Numbered from the stretch's first letter, positions 16,511 through 26,298 are shown. The stretch is 64,000 nt of DNA from Calothrix sp. PCC 7716 (GCF_019977735.1 NZ_AP025018.1:7444580-7508579); one strand, 5' to 3'. A program made the numbers and translations. Notes: a model not told the origin generated them from the sequence alone.

Positions 16511-17074
16511 ATGGAAGCAATAGAATTAAATGACCCTCTAGAGCCTGTGGAATCGTCTGTTATACAAGAATCGATGAAATTTTCGTTCCCCTATTACTAC
16601 GTGTATCCCCAAGATGCTGAGAGGATAGATTCCTTTAAGAAAGTATCAGGTGATACTGATAAAGCATTAATAGGACAGTACGTAAGAGGTTGGATTGGCA
16701 GAAATCGCAGCTATTACGAGCAGTTAGCACGTTTGGATGCCAATGCTAGAGGTATAGTTTATAAAGAATGGGCGCAAAAAGTTTACTATGAGGGGATGGA
16801 TGCTTTGCCACCCATAGAGCATCAACCAGAAGATGTTCCTCCTAGTCCTTTGCGTCACGTAATTTTACCCAATGTAAATGAATTGGTCAGGCGCCAGATT
16901 AGCTATATATGGTTAGGCGCCCAAAATCTGGTATTTTTAAAGGTTGGGATTCATTACGATCGCGATAATGCAATTAATTTTATTTCCCGCATCGTTAAGG
17001 AACACCTAGCTCGTAATTGGGATGCGCTGTATGCATCTCAAGTAGCCGCACAAGATTTTGAAAATTGGGTTTAA
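16511..17074 (+). CDS. Hypothetical protein (187 aa), first of a pair
   Basis: Not recognised. It is soluble, with aromatic-rich patches (FPYYYVYPQDAERI). Two parts look related to each other: DTDKALIGQYVRGWIGRNRSYYEQLARLDA near residues 48-80 and DRDNAINFISRIVKEHLARNWDALY near 150-175. Each is a helix pair following D-x-D and ending in an R-N-x2-x-Y pattern, so an internal duplication is likely. Only three bases separate it from the next gene, so the two are surely co-transcribed. Confidence 0.6.
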   Translation: MEAIELNDPLEPVESSVIQESMKFSFPYYYVYPQDAERIDSFKKVSGDTDKALIGQYVRGWIGRNRSYYEQLARLDANARGIVYKEWAQKVYYEGMDALPPIEHQPEDVPPSPLRHVILPNVNELVRRQISYIWLGAQNLVFLKVGIHYDRDNAINFISRIVKEHLARNWDALYASQVAAQDFENWV

Positions 17075-17077
17075 GAT

Positions 17078-17410
17078 ATGCAAATTGTAGAACAAACTAA
17101 AGAACTAACAAGTGAGCAAATCAGTCAAGTTCGAGCAGCTATCGTTGATGTGCTTGGAAATCCTGACACTGATGAGCAGAGAAAGGCATATGAAGCTTAC
17201 ACCAGCGGTGACTACCAAGGAGTAAAGTTGTTATCAGCCATTTACTTGTCTGATAATTACATCAAAACTTTGGGTTACTTAATAGGTTCTTTTAAGCCTA
17301 GTCCTGCTATCTGCACCCTTTTGGCGGAAGCATCGCGCTCTGCTGGTGACCACGTTAAAGACAAGGCTATAGCGAAATTAGGCGCCGCAATGAAGGATGC
17401 TATTGGGTAA
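17078..17410 (+). CDS. Hypothetical protein (110 aa), second of a pair
   Basis: Not recognised. An all-helical small protein (LTSEQISQVRAAIVDVLGNP, then KAYEAYTSGDYQGVKLLSA, LAEASRSAGDHVKDKAIAKL). It follows the 187-residue gene after 3 bp and ends with a glycine-rich tail. Nothing suggests a membrane location. The size pair and tight coupling are compatible with a two-component module, but there is no sequence evidence for toxin, antitoxin or enzyme function. Confidence 0.55.
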   Translation: MQIVEQTKELTSEQISQVRAAIVDVLGNPDTDEQRKAYEAYTSGDYQGVKLLSAIYLSDNYIKTLGYLIGSFKPSPAICTLLAEASRSAGDHVKDKAIAKLGAAMKDAIG

Positions 17411-17486
17411 AAACTGCTGTTATCTGAACTAAGTGCAGAACGCGCATTCAAATTTAACTTGAGAGCTAATTGCTGTTTGGGGCATA

Positions 17487-17638
17487 ATTAGTTAACTTTA
17501 TTTAGCTAAGTGTTTTGTGGCTTCTTAGGTGGTGGCTTTGTTTTTCAGGACAGGAACTACCACCTAATAAATCTATTTAACCAAATTCACTTAGCCTTGT
17601 CAACTTAGCTTGGCTAAATTAAATTAGCTAACTGCATT
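17487..17638. promoter_or_regulatory. TTAGCTAA-type repeats upstream of XRE gene
   Basis: The leader of the XRE gene holds several related half sites: TTAGTTAA, TTTAGCTAAG, TTAGCC, TTAGCTTGGCTAA and TTAGCTAA, some arranged as dyads (TTAGCC...GGCTAA). The last one ends 6 bp before the ATG at 17639. Such a cluster is what an autoregulated Cro/CI repressor would bind. Confidence 0.45.
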
Positions 17639-17881
17639 ATGCCCAAAGAGAAAGATGAAGATTTAAAAGTGATTTCTAAGTTATCTGAGTATAGAAAGCT
17701 AAAAGGGTTGAGCCAGGATGAGCTAGCTAGAGTATCAGGGTTGACTAAAACAACGATTCAAAACTGGGAAAATGGCAGAAATCTTGGCGCCGTGTTAAGA
17801 GTTTTAAAGGTTTGCCAAGAATTGGATGTAGATATTAGAGATTTATTTCAAGTGAATGAGAGTACAGAGGCTCAAACTTAA
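17639..17881 (+). CDS. XRE-family HTH regulator
   Basis: This 80-residue protein is a textbook Cro/CI HTH: SEYRKLKGLSQDELARVSGL, then TKTTIQNWENGRNLGAVLRVLKVCQELDVDIRDLF. It sits 330 bp upstream of the GNAT-PIN/ASCH/McrBC gene run and in the same direction, so it is the best candidate for its regulator. Repeated TTAGCTAA-like half sites in front of it suggest it represses itself. Confidence 0.85.
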   Translation: MPKEKDEDLKVISKLSEYRKLKGLSQDELARVSGLTKTTIQNWENGRNLGAVLRVLKVCQELDVDIRDLFQVNESTEAQT

Positions 17882-18213
17882 AGCTTTATACTTACGGCAA
17901 GCGCTTTGTGGTTTTAACAACAAGTATATATGAGCGTTGTGTACAGTTAGACATTTGTAAGCTTAAGTATAAAGTAAAAAAATAGAACAATTAAATTGTT
18001 GCGAATACTTACGGTAATGATTGGACTGGTTAAGTCTGACCCGTCCTTTCAAGGTTCACATGACAAATTTATTATACGTAATAATTTATACAAATATAGA
18101 TGATAGCGTTTGGTTTATACAAGGAATAGAATGTATAAAAAATCATACTAAAAACAAATGAGGATTTATTATTGGATCAGTAAAGCTAAAAATACAGTTT
18201 AAGGCAAGCAAAA
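17882..18213. promoter_or_regulatory. Leader region of the defence gene run
   Basis: About 330 bp without a gene. AT-rich stretches TTATTATACGTAATAATTTATAC (palindromic core TTATTATACGTAATAA around 18069-18085) may hold the promoter or an operator. AAGG at 18201 precedes the GTG start at 18214. Confidence 0.4.
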
Positions 18214-20349
18214 GTGACAACTGACAGACAAATCAAAGTTGAAGCAATAGATAATCATTCTCCATATCTAGCGACGGTTATGAAATTGTGGCGAGCTTAC
18301 TCAAAAACACTTGGTCACATGCCCAAAGGGGGATTTGAGGAACGAGCAGCGCATCGTCAAATCCTTGTAGCGCTTGATTCTGAGGGTAACTGCGTTGGTT
18401 ATCTATTGTACCGACATTCACGGGATTGGTTTGCTATTGCTCATCTGTGTAGCGATCCGAGTTGTCGGGGTCAGGGAGTAGCCAAAAAACTTGTTGATCA
18501 CCTTAAAATAATAACGAAATCTTCTCGAGGGATTAAGCTAAAGTGCCGTCGAGACTATAACTTACAAGGAATGTGGTCGAGCTTTGGTTTTACTGCTCGT
18601 GGGGATGTGCAAGGCAGGAGCAAAAAGAAAAAAACAATCCTTACTCTTTGGGTTTTAGAACACAATAATCTTCCTCTGCTTTCTACAATGATTCAGCAGC
18701 AGCTTGAGTCAAAGTTATGTGCTGTAATTGCCCATGATATTTTTTTGGAACTATATGCTATTGAAAATAATGAAAATCCGGATAGTGAAGAACAAAATAT
18801 ATTATTAGCTGACTGGGTAGAAACTGAATTAAATTTGTGTATAAATGATGAAATTTTTAATAAAATTGACCAAATTGATGATATTAAAGAGAAAAATAGT
18901 CAACGCTATTTTGCAGAATCTTTCATTTGCTTACCGTGCGATATTGAAAATTTAGAGTATAATTTAAATATTTTACAAAAAATAAAGAAAGAAAATAAAT
19001 TGATAATTGATGAATATAGCTTACGTTATATTTCTAGAAGTATTACATCTAAATCTCATGTATTTTTAACGAAAGATAAGAAATTATTAGAGTTAGCAGA
19101 TGTAATATACGAAAAATTTAAGTTGTCGGTTATTCATCCCGACAAACTTATTTTGCAACTAGATGAACTTGGAGATAAACCTAATTACCAACCTGCGCGT
19201 TTTTCTGGTACATCTTTAGAACAAATACAAGTAAAAAGCGGGCAAGAAGAATTTATAGCTAGTTATTTTTGTAACTCTGAGCTAAGAGAAAATACAATAG
19301 AATTTCAGCAGCAATTACGACGTTATTTAGTTGAGTCTAATAAATTTCAATGTATTCTTGTCAAAGAGTCAAATGATAGATTACTTGCTTTAATTGTGTA
19401 TGGGAGACACAAAGAATATGAATTAGAAATTCCTATGCTTCGAGTTGGGAATCATAATCTTTCCCCTACCCTTGCGCGGCATATAATTTTTAAGTCAATA
19501 TTAAAATCATCTCATGAACAGAGACATTTCACAATAATAACTGACCCTTATTTAGAAGATTTTGTTACCGAAGCTATTCAAGAAGACGCTTTTGTGAAGG
19601 TTGAAAATGGGTGGTTAAAAGCAAATTTAAAAGTTGTACTTACTTCTTCTGAATTGTCAACTTATCTTAATAATTTAGTCTCTAATTTTGGAGATAAATA
19701 TAATTTTATTGGAAAACTTGCTAGTAACCTGAGTAACAAAAACTTAGTTATAGATGCTCAATCTTCAGTAGATATTGAAAGATTTATTTTTCCTGCAAAA
19801 ATTACTGACTCTGAAATTAATACCTTTATTATTCCTATTCAACCTAGATGGGCTTCATGTTTATTTGATGAAAATTTAGCAAGTCAACAGCTTCCTTTGG
19901 ATGGGTTTGGAGCCAAAGCAGAATTAGCATTTAATCGTGAAGGAGTTTATTACCGAGCCGCAATAAACTCTAGGGGGTTAAATGCTCCTTGTCGAATTCT
20001 CTGGTATGTAAGCGAAACTCAAGCTGAAGGAAAAGGAAAAGGTTTTCACAAAGTAGGCTATATTCGAGCTTGTTCTTATGTTGATGAGGTAGTTTTTGAT
20101 GAACCAAAAGAGCTTTATCGACGTTTTCAAAAATTAGGAGTTTATAAGGAAAGTGATATTAACAGAATATTAAAAAATAAGAAAGGCGAAATTATGGCGA
20201 TTCGATTTAGCGATACAGAATTATTTAAAAATCCTATTTCTTTTCAAGAATTACAGTACGTTCTAAAACAAGATAATTTGTTGCTTGTCTCTCCCAATAA
20301 AATTAATAAAGATGTATTTATAAAGTTGTATAATTTAGGAAATAGATAA
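18214..20349 (+). CDS. GNAT acetyltransferase-PIN nuclease-PUA-like fusion protein (711 aa)
   Basis: Three parts can be seen. Residues 1-150 are a GNAT domain with acetyl-CoA loop RGQGVA (85-90) and strands FAIAHLCSDP and WSSFGFTARG. Residues of about 165-320 look like a PIN ribonuclease: early acidic D175 in AHDIFLELY, D266/E267 in IIDEYSLRYI and D288 in FLTKDKKLLEL, a standard PIN spacing. The middle (330-560) is unassigned. The C-terminal 150 residues (CRILWYVSE, KVGYIRACSYVDEVVFDEPK, FSDTELFKNPISFQEL) look like a PUA/ASCH-type module. It starts at a GTG with AAGG upstream. It leads a run with ASCH, McrB and McrC genes, so a defence role is inferred. The PIN and PUA-like assignments rest on motif patterns only. 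Confidence 0.75.
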   Translation: MTTDRQIKVEAIDNHSPYLATVMKLWRAYSKTLGHMPKGGFEERAAHRQILVALDSEGNCVGYLLYRHSRDWFAIAHLCSDPSCRGQGVAKKLVDHLKIITKSSRGIKLKCRRDYNLQGMWSSFGFTARGDVQGRSKKKKTILTLWVLEHNNLPLLSTMIQQQLESKLCAVIAHDIFLELYAIENNENPDSEEQNILLADWVETELNLCINDEIFNKIDQIDDIKEKNSQRYFAESFICLPCDIENLEYNLNILQKIKKENKLIIDEYSLRYISRSITSKSHVFLTKDKKLLELADVIYEKFKLSVIHPDKLILQLDELGDKPNYQPARFSGTSLEQIQVKSGQEEFIASYFCNSELRENTIEFQQQLRRYLVESNKFQCILVKESNDRLLALIVYGRHKEYELEIPMLRVGNHNLSPTLARHIIFKSILKSSHEQRHFTIITDPYLEDFVTEAIQEDAFVKVENGWLKANLKVVLTSSELSTYLNNLVSNFGDKYNFIGKLASNLSNKNLVIDAQSSVDIERFIFPAKITDSEINTFIIPIQPRWASCLFDENLASQQLPLDGFGAKAELAFNREGVYYRAAINSRGLNAPCRILWYVSETQAEGKGKGFHKVGYIRACSYVDEVVFDEPKELYRRFQKLGVYKESDINRILKNKKGEIMAIRFSDTELFKNPISFQELQYVLKQDNLLLVSPNKINKDVFIKLYNLGNR

Positions 20350-20370
20350 TTCAATATGTAAAAAATTGTC

Positions 20371-20844
20371 ATGCCATGTAATGTACTTCTAATTTCAATA
20401 AAGCCTGAATATGCCAATAAAATTTTTGAAGAACAAACCAAGCAAGTAGAATTACGTAGAGTACGGACTCGTGTGAAAACAGGAGATATTGTTGTTGTAT
20501 ACGCATCATCTCCTAAAAAAACTTTTTTAGGCTTCTTTGAGGTAAAATTTGTTACTGAAAAAGAAGTTTCAAAAAAGGAGTTAAAAGAATTTTGGGAAGA
20601 AGTTAAAGACCATGCTGGTATCAAGCGTAAAGAATTTTACAAATATTATGAAGGTGCATCAGTTGCAGTAGGAATTTTTTTGACAAATGCAAAAAAATTT
20701 GAAAAACCTATTGAATTACATCATTTACAAGAAAAACTATCTTACTTACGTCCTCCTCAAAGCTATCGCTATCTTAATGAAAGCGAATATAAAACCATTA
20801 TGCTTCTGGGTGGGGAAAATCCAGCGGCTATGGCAAATACTTAG
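20371..20844 (+). CDS. ASCH-domain (PUA-like) protein
   Basis: The 157-residue protein has the ASCH signature: LLISIKPEYANKIFEEQTKQVELRR at the start (the ligand pocket strand and Arg/Glu), then TGDIVVVYASSPKKTFLGFFEV. ASCH folds bind RNA or modified nucleotides and are found beside nucleases and in type IV restriction systems. It starts 21 bp after the GNAT-PIN gene and is 46 bp before the McrB gene, on the same strand. In this context a role as reader of modified nucleic acid is plausible, but the ligand is unknown. Confidence 0.8.
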   Translation: MPCNVLLISIKPEYANKIFEEQTKQVELRRVRTRVKTGDIVVVYASSPKKTFLGFFEVKFVTEKEVSKKELKEFWEEVKDHAGIKRKEFYKYYEGASVAVGIFLTNAKKFEKPIELHHLQEKLSYLRPPQSYRYLNESEYKTIMLLGGENPAAMANT

Positions 20845-20890
20845 TATTGAGTATTACAATAAATTATTCCTATGTACAAGTATTAACTAG

Positions 20891-22522
20891 ATGAGTAAAA
20901 ATAAACTACATAGTGACGATAAGGTTACTATTTTAGAGAAAAAGAACGAATTTATCAAGTTATTTCAAGAATTTATTAGTTCTTACCCTTATACCCAGGC
21001 TGGATTACGCCATCAGAAAGTTTACCATGAGGAGCGTAAGAAAGGGAAGGAAAATTTTCAAGCGATTGAAGAAGCTTTTAAGTCTGGAGAAGATGTAAAC
21101 GAGAAAGTTCTGCTACAGCTTCTCCCTTACGCGCAAACAGCTAACAATAGTGAGAAAAATGTTTGGATTCATCATGCTGCGGCAATTACCAAAGATATTA
21201 AAGAGTGGTTTGAAAGCGCAGGTTGGAAAAAACCAGAAGACTTGTCAAAAATAGCTCAGGCAATTTTTAATTTCGTCTGTTGCTGTAATAATGATTCTAC
21301 CCAGTTGGCAAAAGCCTGCAAAGACTTTTCACTCTTAGCTTGTACCAAGGGGTTCCAAACAGAAATGCTTACACCTATCCTTAATGCGCTTAAACCGGAT
21401 GACTTTCTATTAGTTAACAAGAAATCACAACCAGTAATCAATTACTTTACAGGTAAATATTATAGTCAAAATTTAGCAGATTATCCAGCTATTAACACAA
21501 TAGGGCAAAAGTTAATTGAAGAATTGGCTCCTAGTTTGCAGCAGTCTGGTGTACCATCTATGCAAAATTCGGATTTATTCGATATGTTTTGTCATTGGCT
21601 GGTAGCTATTAGAAAGTACGACTTTTCTTATAAGGAAAGTGAATTAATGAATGAGGTTAACGAATTGATTTCCGATATTAAAGTATTAGAATTGCAACCG
21701 GAGTATACACTTAGCGAATGTGCGTTAGATACTGGTATTAAAGAGGAGACACTTTTAAACTGGTTAAAGGCAATAGAGCGTAAAAAGCAGGCAATCTTCT
21801 ACGGACCTCCAGGTACAGGTAAAACATATGTTGCTAAAAAACTGGCTAAACATCTAACTGGTAGTAGTTATGGTTTTGTAGATATTGTCCAGTTTCATCC
21901 TGCTTATACTTATGAAGATTTCATACAAGGTATTCGTCCACAAAGGATAGATGGAGAACTTAGTTATCCACTAGTTAATGGGCGGTTTCTTGATTTTTGT
22001 GATAAGGCATGTCGTCATCAAGATACCTGCGTACTAATTATAGATGAGATTAATCGCGCTAATGTTGCGCGCGTTTTTGGTGAATTGATGTATTTGTTAG
22101 AGTATCGCGGCGAAAAAATGTCTTTGGCAGCAGGTGAGGTGTTCGGCATTCCTGCCAACGTGCGAATTATCGGTACAATGAACACAGCAGACCGCTCAAT
22201 AGCGTGTTTTGACCATGCTCTTCGGCGCCGTTTTGCCTTTATTCCTCTCTACCCAAACTATGATATTTTACGTAGCTATCACTCAAATACTAATTTCTCA
22301 GTGGAGAACTTAATCACAATTCTTTTAAAGCTAAACCAAGCAATTGCTAATCCTCACAACTCCGTGGGTATCAGCTTCTTCCTACGAGCTGACTTAGATG
22401 AGCAAATTGATAGTATTTGGCAATTGGAGATTGAGCCATATCTGGAAGAATATTTCTTTGATCAACCAAGTAAAGTCCAACAGTTTCGCTGGAATGAAGT
22501 GAAGAAGCAAATCAATCTATGA
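20891..22522 (+). CDS. mcrB: McrB-type AAA+ GTPase of a type IV restriction system
   Basis: The 543-residue protein has the McrB motor: Walker A GPPGTGKT (305-312), Walker B IIDEIN with D385/E386, and the sensor/signature MNTADRSI at 430-437 followed by ALRRRF. The N-terminal 290 residues are helical and not an obvious DUF3578 or PUA reader, so target recognition may be supplied by the separate ASCH or GNAT-PIN-PUA-like proteins upstream. In McrBC, the McrB ring uses GTP to move DNA and drive the McrC nuclease against methylated or otherwise modified DNA. The McrC gene overlaps its end by 4 bp (ATGA). Confidence 0.92.
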   Translation: MSKNKLHSDDKVTILEKKNEFIKLFQEFISSYPYTQAGLRHQKVYHEERKKGKENFQAIEEAFKSGEDVNEKVLLQLLPYAQTANNSEKNVWIHHAAAITKDIKEWFESAGWKKPEDLSKIAQAIFNFVCCCNNDSTQLAKACKDFSLLACTKGFQTEMLTPILNALKPDDFLLVNKKSQPVINYFTGKYYSQNLADYPAINTIGQKLIEELAPSLQQSGVPSMQNSDLFDMFCHWLVAIRKYDFSYKESELMNEVNELISDIKVLELQPEYTLSECALDTGIKEETLLNWLKAIERKKQAIFYGPPGTGKTYVAKKLAKHLTGSSYGFVDIVQFHPAYTYEDFIQGIRPQRIDGELSYPLVNGRFLDFCDKACRHQDTCVLIIDEINRANVARVFGELMYLLEYRGEKMSLAAGEVFGIPANVRIIGTMNTADRSIACFDHALRRRFAFIPLYPNYDILRSYHSNTNFSVENLITILLKLNQAIANPHNSVGISFFLRADLDEQIDSIWQLEIEPYLEEYFFDQPSKVQQFRWNEVKKQINL

Positions 22523-23754
22523 GCTTAATATTACCACAAATAATAGAACTAACTGAGTACATCCCCCAATTTTTGCCGCGAACGCTACTTCCTGACGAAG
22601 TAGGAGAGATGTTATGGCAAGATTATAAAACTCAAGTAAATGTAGACTTTCCTTCTCCAAAAACAGGCTCACGCTGGCGACTAACTGCTCAAGGTTGGGT
22701 TGGTCACATTCCTTTAACAAATGATTTTCATATTACCCTGCGCCCCAAAGTGAAGCTAAATAACCTTTTACGAATGTTAGAATATGCACACGACCTGAAA
22801 AGTTTTCGTTTCTTAGAGGGGCTAGTTGATTGTCAAACGTTAGAGGAATTTTATGAACGGCTGGCTGATATTTTAGCTCATCGCATCCTCAATCGAAGTC
22901 GTCAGGGTTTTTATTGCGCTTACGTCTCTAAGACAGAACATTTGCCTTATGTTCGAGGGCGTATTGATGCACGGTTCCTCATCACTCGACCGTGGGATAC
23001 GTCGCTAAAGTGTGATTATGAAGAACATACGGCAGACGTTGAAGATAATCAAATTCTCGTTTGGACACTCTGGTGTATTGCCCGTAGCGGTTTATGTACG
23101 GAACGGGTAATGCCAACGGTGCGCCGTGCGTATCATATACTACAGGGATTGGTTACATTACAACCATACCATCCCAAAATTTGTGTAGGACGACAATATA
23201 ATCGCCTAAATGAAGACTATCGTCCTTTACACGCACTTTGCCGCTTCTTCCTAGAACATACCGCACCGAGTCATGAAACAGGTGCGAGCGCGACATTGCC
23301 CTTTTTGGTTAATATGTCGCAACTTTATGAACGTTTTGTAGCGCTTTGGCTGTCGTCGCATCAGAAAACAGCACTTTCAAGGCAAGGGTTAGATATTCAA
23401 TCTCAAGAAAGAGTTTATTTGGATCAAAGTCAAGCATTGTATTTTGACATTGATTTAGTAATCTATGATACAGCAACAGGGATAGCTAAATACGTGTTAG
23501 ATACTAAATACAAAGCTGCTGATAAGCCAACCACTACTGATATTAATCAAATGGTCGCATATGGGGAGGCTTTATACTGTCAGGAAGCAATTCTAATTTA
23601 CCCAGTACCCTTGGCAGAACCATTGGACATCAAAGTTGGTAATATTCGAGTTCGTAGCTTGACTTTTTCTCTAGCAGGTGATTTGGAACAAGCGGGTTAT
23701 AATTTTTTACAGGATTTATTAGGAGTTGATATTTTGGCTCAAGCTTCAGAGTAA
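22519..23754 (+). CDS. mcrC: McrC nuclease subunit
   Basis: The 411-residue McrC-family protein has a PD-(D/E)xK nuclease near its C-terminus: acidic D310/D312 in YFDIDLVIYD and D328-x-K330 in VLDTKYK, followed by the helix with Q in INQMVAYGEAL. The N-terminal part (GWVGHIPLTNDFHITLRPKV, then NLLRMLEYAHDLKSFRFLEG) matches the McrC finger and scaffold region that stimulates McrB GTP hydrolysis. Its ATG overlaps the McrB stop codon, so the two are translationally coupled. All catalytic residues are present and the pair looks functional. Confidence 0.92.
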   Translation: MSLILPQIIELTEYIPQFLPRTLLPDEVGEMLWQDYKTQVNVDFPSPKTGSRWRLTAQGWVGHIPLTNDFHITLRPKVKLNNLLRMLEYAHDLKSFRFLEGLVDCQTLEEFYERLADILAHRILNRSRQGFYCAYVSKTEHLPYVRGRIDARFLITRPWDTSLKCDYEEHTADVEDNQILVWTLWCIARSGLCTERVMPTVRRAYHILQGLVTLQPYHPKICVGRQYNRLNEDYRPLHALCRFFLEHTAPSHETGASATLPFLVNMSQLYERFVALWLSSHQKTALSRQGLDIQSQERVYLDQSQALYFDIDLVIYDTATGIAKYVLDTKYKAADKPTTTDINQMVAYGEALYCQEAILIYPVPLAEPLDIKVGNIRVRSLTFSLAGDLEQAGYNFLQDLLGVDILAQASE

Positions 23755-23790
23755 ACTAAAGTCGTTTTATTATTGAAGGCTTTCTACTAA

Positions 23791-23982
23791 TTATTTTTCC
23801 ATTGCCAATAATGAAGTCATCTGTTCTTCTAAAGCAGATTTGCGTTGACGTACTCGCATGTTACGTGCCATTTTAGCCTCCTTGCTAAAAAACTGGTCAA
23901 AGAGGGCATTTTTTTGTTCTTCTGTTAGGCGCCCTATAAATGGGTCTTGGTCAATTTCCTTTGCACGCGCACCATATTTCAA
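23791..23982 (-). CDS. Small basic hypothetical protein (63 aa)
   Basis: Not recognised. Charged, helical and rich in Arg and Lys (KEAKMARNMRVRQRKSALEEQM), convergent with the McrC gene from 37 bp away. The frame remains open upstream for 17 more codons (TIPQHLKRLK before the first Met), so the start is uncertain and a non-ATG start or lost 5' end is possible. Confidence 0.45.
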   Translation of the reverse strand: MKYGARAKEIDQDPFIGRLTEEQKNALFDQFFSKEAKMARNMRVRQRKSALEEQMTSLLAMEK

Positions 23983-24300
23983 GCGTTTCAGGTGTTGGGG
24001 TATTGTCAGTGTGATTCATAGTATTAGTTAATAAGGTTGTTAATCAAATGTTTGTAAGTTACGAGTTAACTATTAATTTATATAAGGTTTGTTAGAAGCA
24101 GAATAATACTACGGCAATAGTTGTTTAGATGTACTATATATTAGTACTTGTGTTTGGTATTATAGTGCATCTCAAGACACACTCCAATCTGCTGGTAATA
24201 AATTCTTTAAAGAAAAGATAAATAACGACCTCAAATGTGACCATTACTAATAAACTCTTTAAAAAGGGGTGCGTAACGGTGCGACTTACCCCCGATTAAC
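23983..24300. other. Intergenic with a short palindromic repeat
   Basis: No gene seen. It contains an imperfect palindrome GTGCATCTCAAGACACACTCC (24165-24185) that has an inverted partner at 28526-28548. A GC-rich fold (GGGGTGCGT...ACCCCC, about 24267-24294) sits just before the ribosome site of the TPR gene and could affect its translation. Confidence 0.5.
24165..24187 (-). repeat. Short palindromic repeat (copy 1)
   Basis: On the minus strand it reads TTGGAGTGTGTCTTGAGATG then CAC, the imperfect form of the perfect palindrome at 28526-28548. The two copies are inverted and flank the TPR-AIPR segment. Confidence 0.55.
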
Positions 24301-24315
24301 AGGAGGTTTGCAGCG

Positions 24316-26298
24316 ATGGCAAGCAAAAAGAAAACTTTGGGGAGTGCAGGTTTTGGTGCAAAAAGACTGGTGCCTGAGCTTGACAGGGCTGAGGCTCTAA
24401 TAATAAAGAAGAGATAGGCTGAAGCGCGCGTAGTATTGGAGAATATGAGCCGTAGATACCCAGAGAATTCGGATGTTGCAACATATTTGGTTAATGTCTG
24501 CTGCGAATTACAAGATTTACCAGGTTATGAACGCGCTTGTGAGATGCTAGCTTCTTTAGAACCAAACAATCCTCATGCTGCTTATGCTTTGGCTGGTAGT
24601 CGTTATGTTAACCTGCGTCCAGTACTGGCGCTTGAAGCTTTTGAAAATGCTGTACGTCGTTTTCCCAACCATGAAAAAGCGAATGACGCACGCAAGGCTA
24701 TTGCGGAGTTAGAACCCAAGGTAGACGAAATTTTAGCTAGTAAAAATTTAACACGTGAAGATGGTTGGGATATTGCGGCTTTGTTTGAACGCGCACAATC
24801 TTATTTAGCACAAGGGGAGTATGATAAAGCCAAAGAAGCAGAGAAAGAGTTGCTTAAATTACTACCTGATTTTGTTTCCTCGTATAATAATTTGAGTTTG
24901 ATTAGCTTTGCACAGGGAGATTTAGAGGGGGCAATTGCGATTTCTCAAAAAGGTTTGGAAGTTGAGCCTGATAACATTCATAGTCTCGCAAATTTGACTC
25001 GCTACTATTTACTAAGCGGTGATATTAAATCATCAGAAATTACATGTGAGAAATTAAAAAAATCGCAGGCGCCTGGTTGGGATGTATGGACAAAGAAAGC
25101 TGAAACATTTTCTTACCTCGGTATGGATGAGGAAATTGTAGAACTTTTTGAACAGGTAAAAGCTAAAGGGGAACTTCGAGAAGCTTCAGTAACTGGCTAT
25201 TTCCCACACTTCGTTGCAGCAGCGCTAGCTAGGCTTGGACGTGTGGAAGAAGCTCGTAAATTATGGCGAGAAGCAGCAAAAGCTACTCAAGCATCAGAAA
25301 TAGCACAGGCAAATCTTGATGACCTAAAACAGCCAGTTGGTCAGCGTCATGCACCTTGGGCACTGCCTCTAGCTAGCTGGATAACACGAAATACTCTTGA
25401 AGAACTTGCAGCGTTGGTAAATTCTAACTCCAAGTTAAAGGACGAACAGCAAATAGCTAAAGCAACGCAGCGTTATCTTAAAGAATATCCCCAAATAACT
25501 AATCTTGTACCGCTGCTGCTAAAATTAGGCGACCCCCAAGGACGAGAATTTGCCTTTCGACTCGCATGTTTTGCTAAAACCCCTGAAATGTTGGCAGCAC
25601 TGCGGGACTTTGCCCTTAGTCAACATGGTCTTGATGCGATGCGTTATGAAGCTGCGATTCAAGCATCAGAAGCTGGCATATTACCAGAGAGTATGTCCAT
25701 GTGGATTCAAGGTAAATGGCAAGAGGATATCAACCTTATTCGTTACGAACTCCACTCAGAACCTACCACGAATCACTCACGTAGAGTTAAGCAGATGGCT
25801 GCTACTGCCGTATCCCTAATGAAAACACAAAAAGTAGAAGACGCAAACCAAGCAGAAAAAATATTCAAAAAAGCTTTAGAAATAGAACCAAACTCACCAG
25901 ATTTACTTAATAACTTGGCTGGTGTGTATCAAATTCAGGGACGCATGGAGGAAGTATACCAACTTATGCTAGAAATATCAGAAAAGTTTCCTAACTATAC
26001 ATTTTCACGAATATCTTTGGCTAGGTTGAAAATTGATGAAGGTAAAATCTCCGAAGGAGAGGAATTACTAAAACCTTTGATGACTCGAAAGCGCTTTCAT
26101 GTTTCAGAGTTTAGTAGTTTTTGCAACGCTCAAATTGAATTGTGTATGGCTAAAAAACAAAAAGATAAGGCTAATGCATGGTTACAAACCTGGGAGCAGT
26201 TAGACCCTGATAATTCTCAATTAAGGCAATGGAAGTTTAGATTGACTGGAGAGAATGTGTTGAAGAAGTTGTCACAGATGAGTGGGTGGAAATTATGA
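24316..26298 (+). CDS. TPR-repeat protein with an early in-frame amber codon
   Basis: The body (about 620 residues) is a series of tetratricopeptide-like repeats: ATYLVNVCCELQDLPGYERA, AQGEYDKAKEAEKELLKLLP and FAQGDLEGAIAISQKGLEVEP. Later repeats contain KIFKKALEIEPNSPDLLNNL. TPR proteins act as protein-interaction scaffolds; the partner is unknown. A strong AGGAGG at 24301 and ATG at 24316 give MASKKKTLGSAGFGAKRL, and the frame then hits TAG at 24415 before continuing without a break. If the stop is real, translation must restart at TTG 24436 or ATG 24445 without a good ribosome site. CAG to TAG is the simplest cause. It lies in the defence-like island. Confidence 0.75.
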
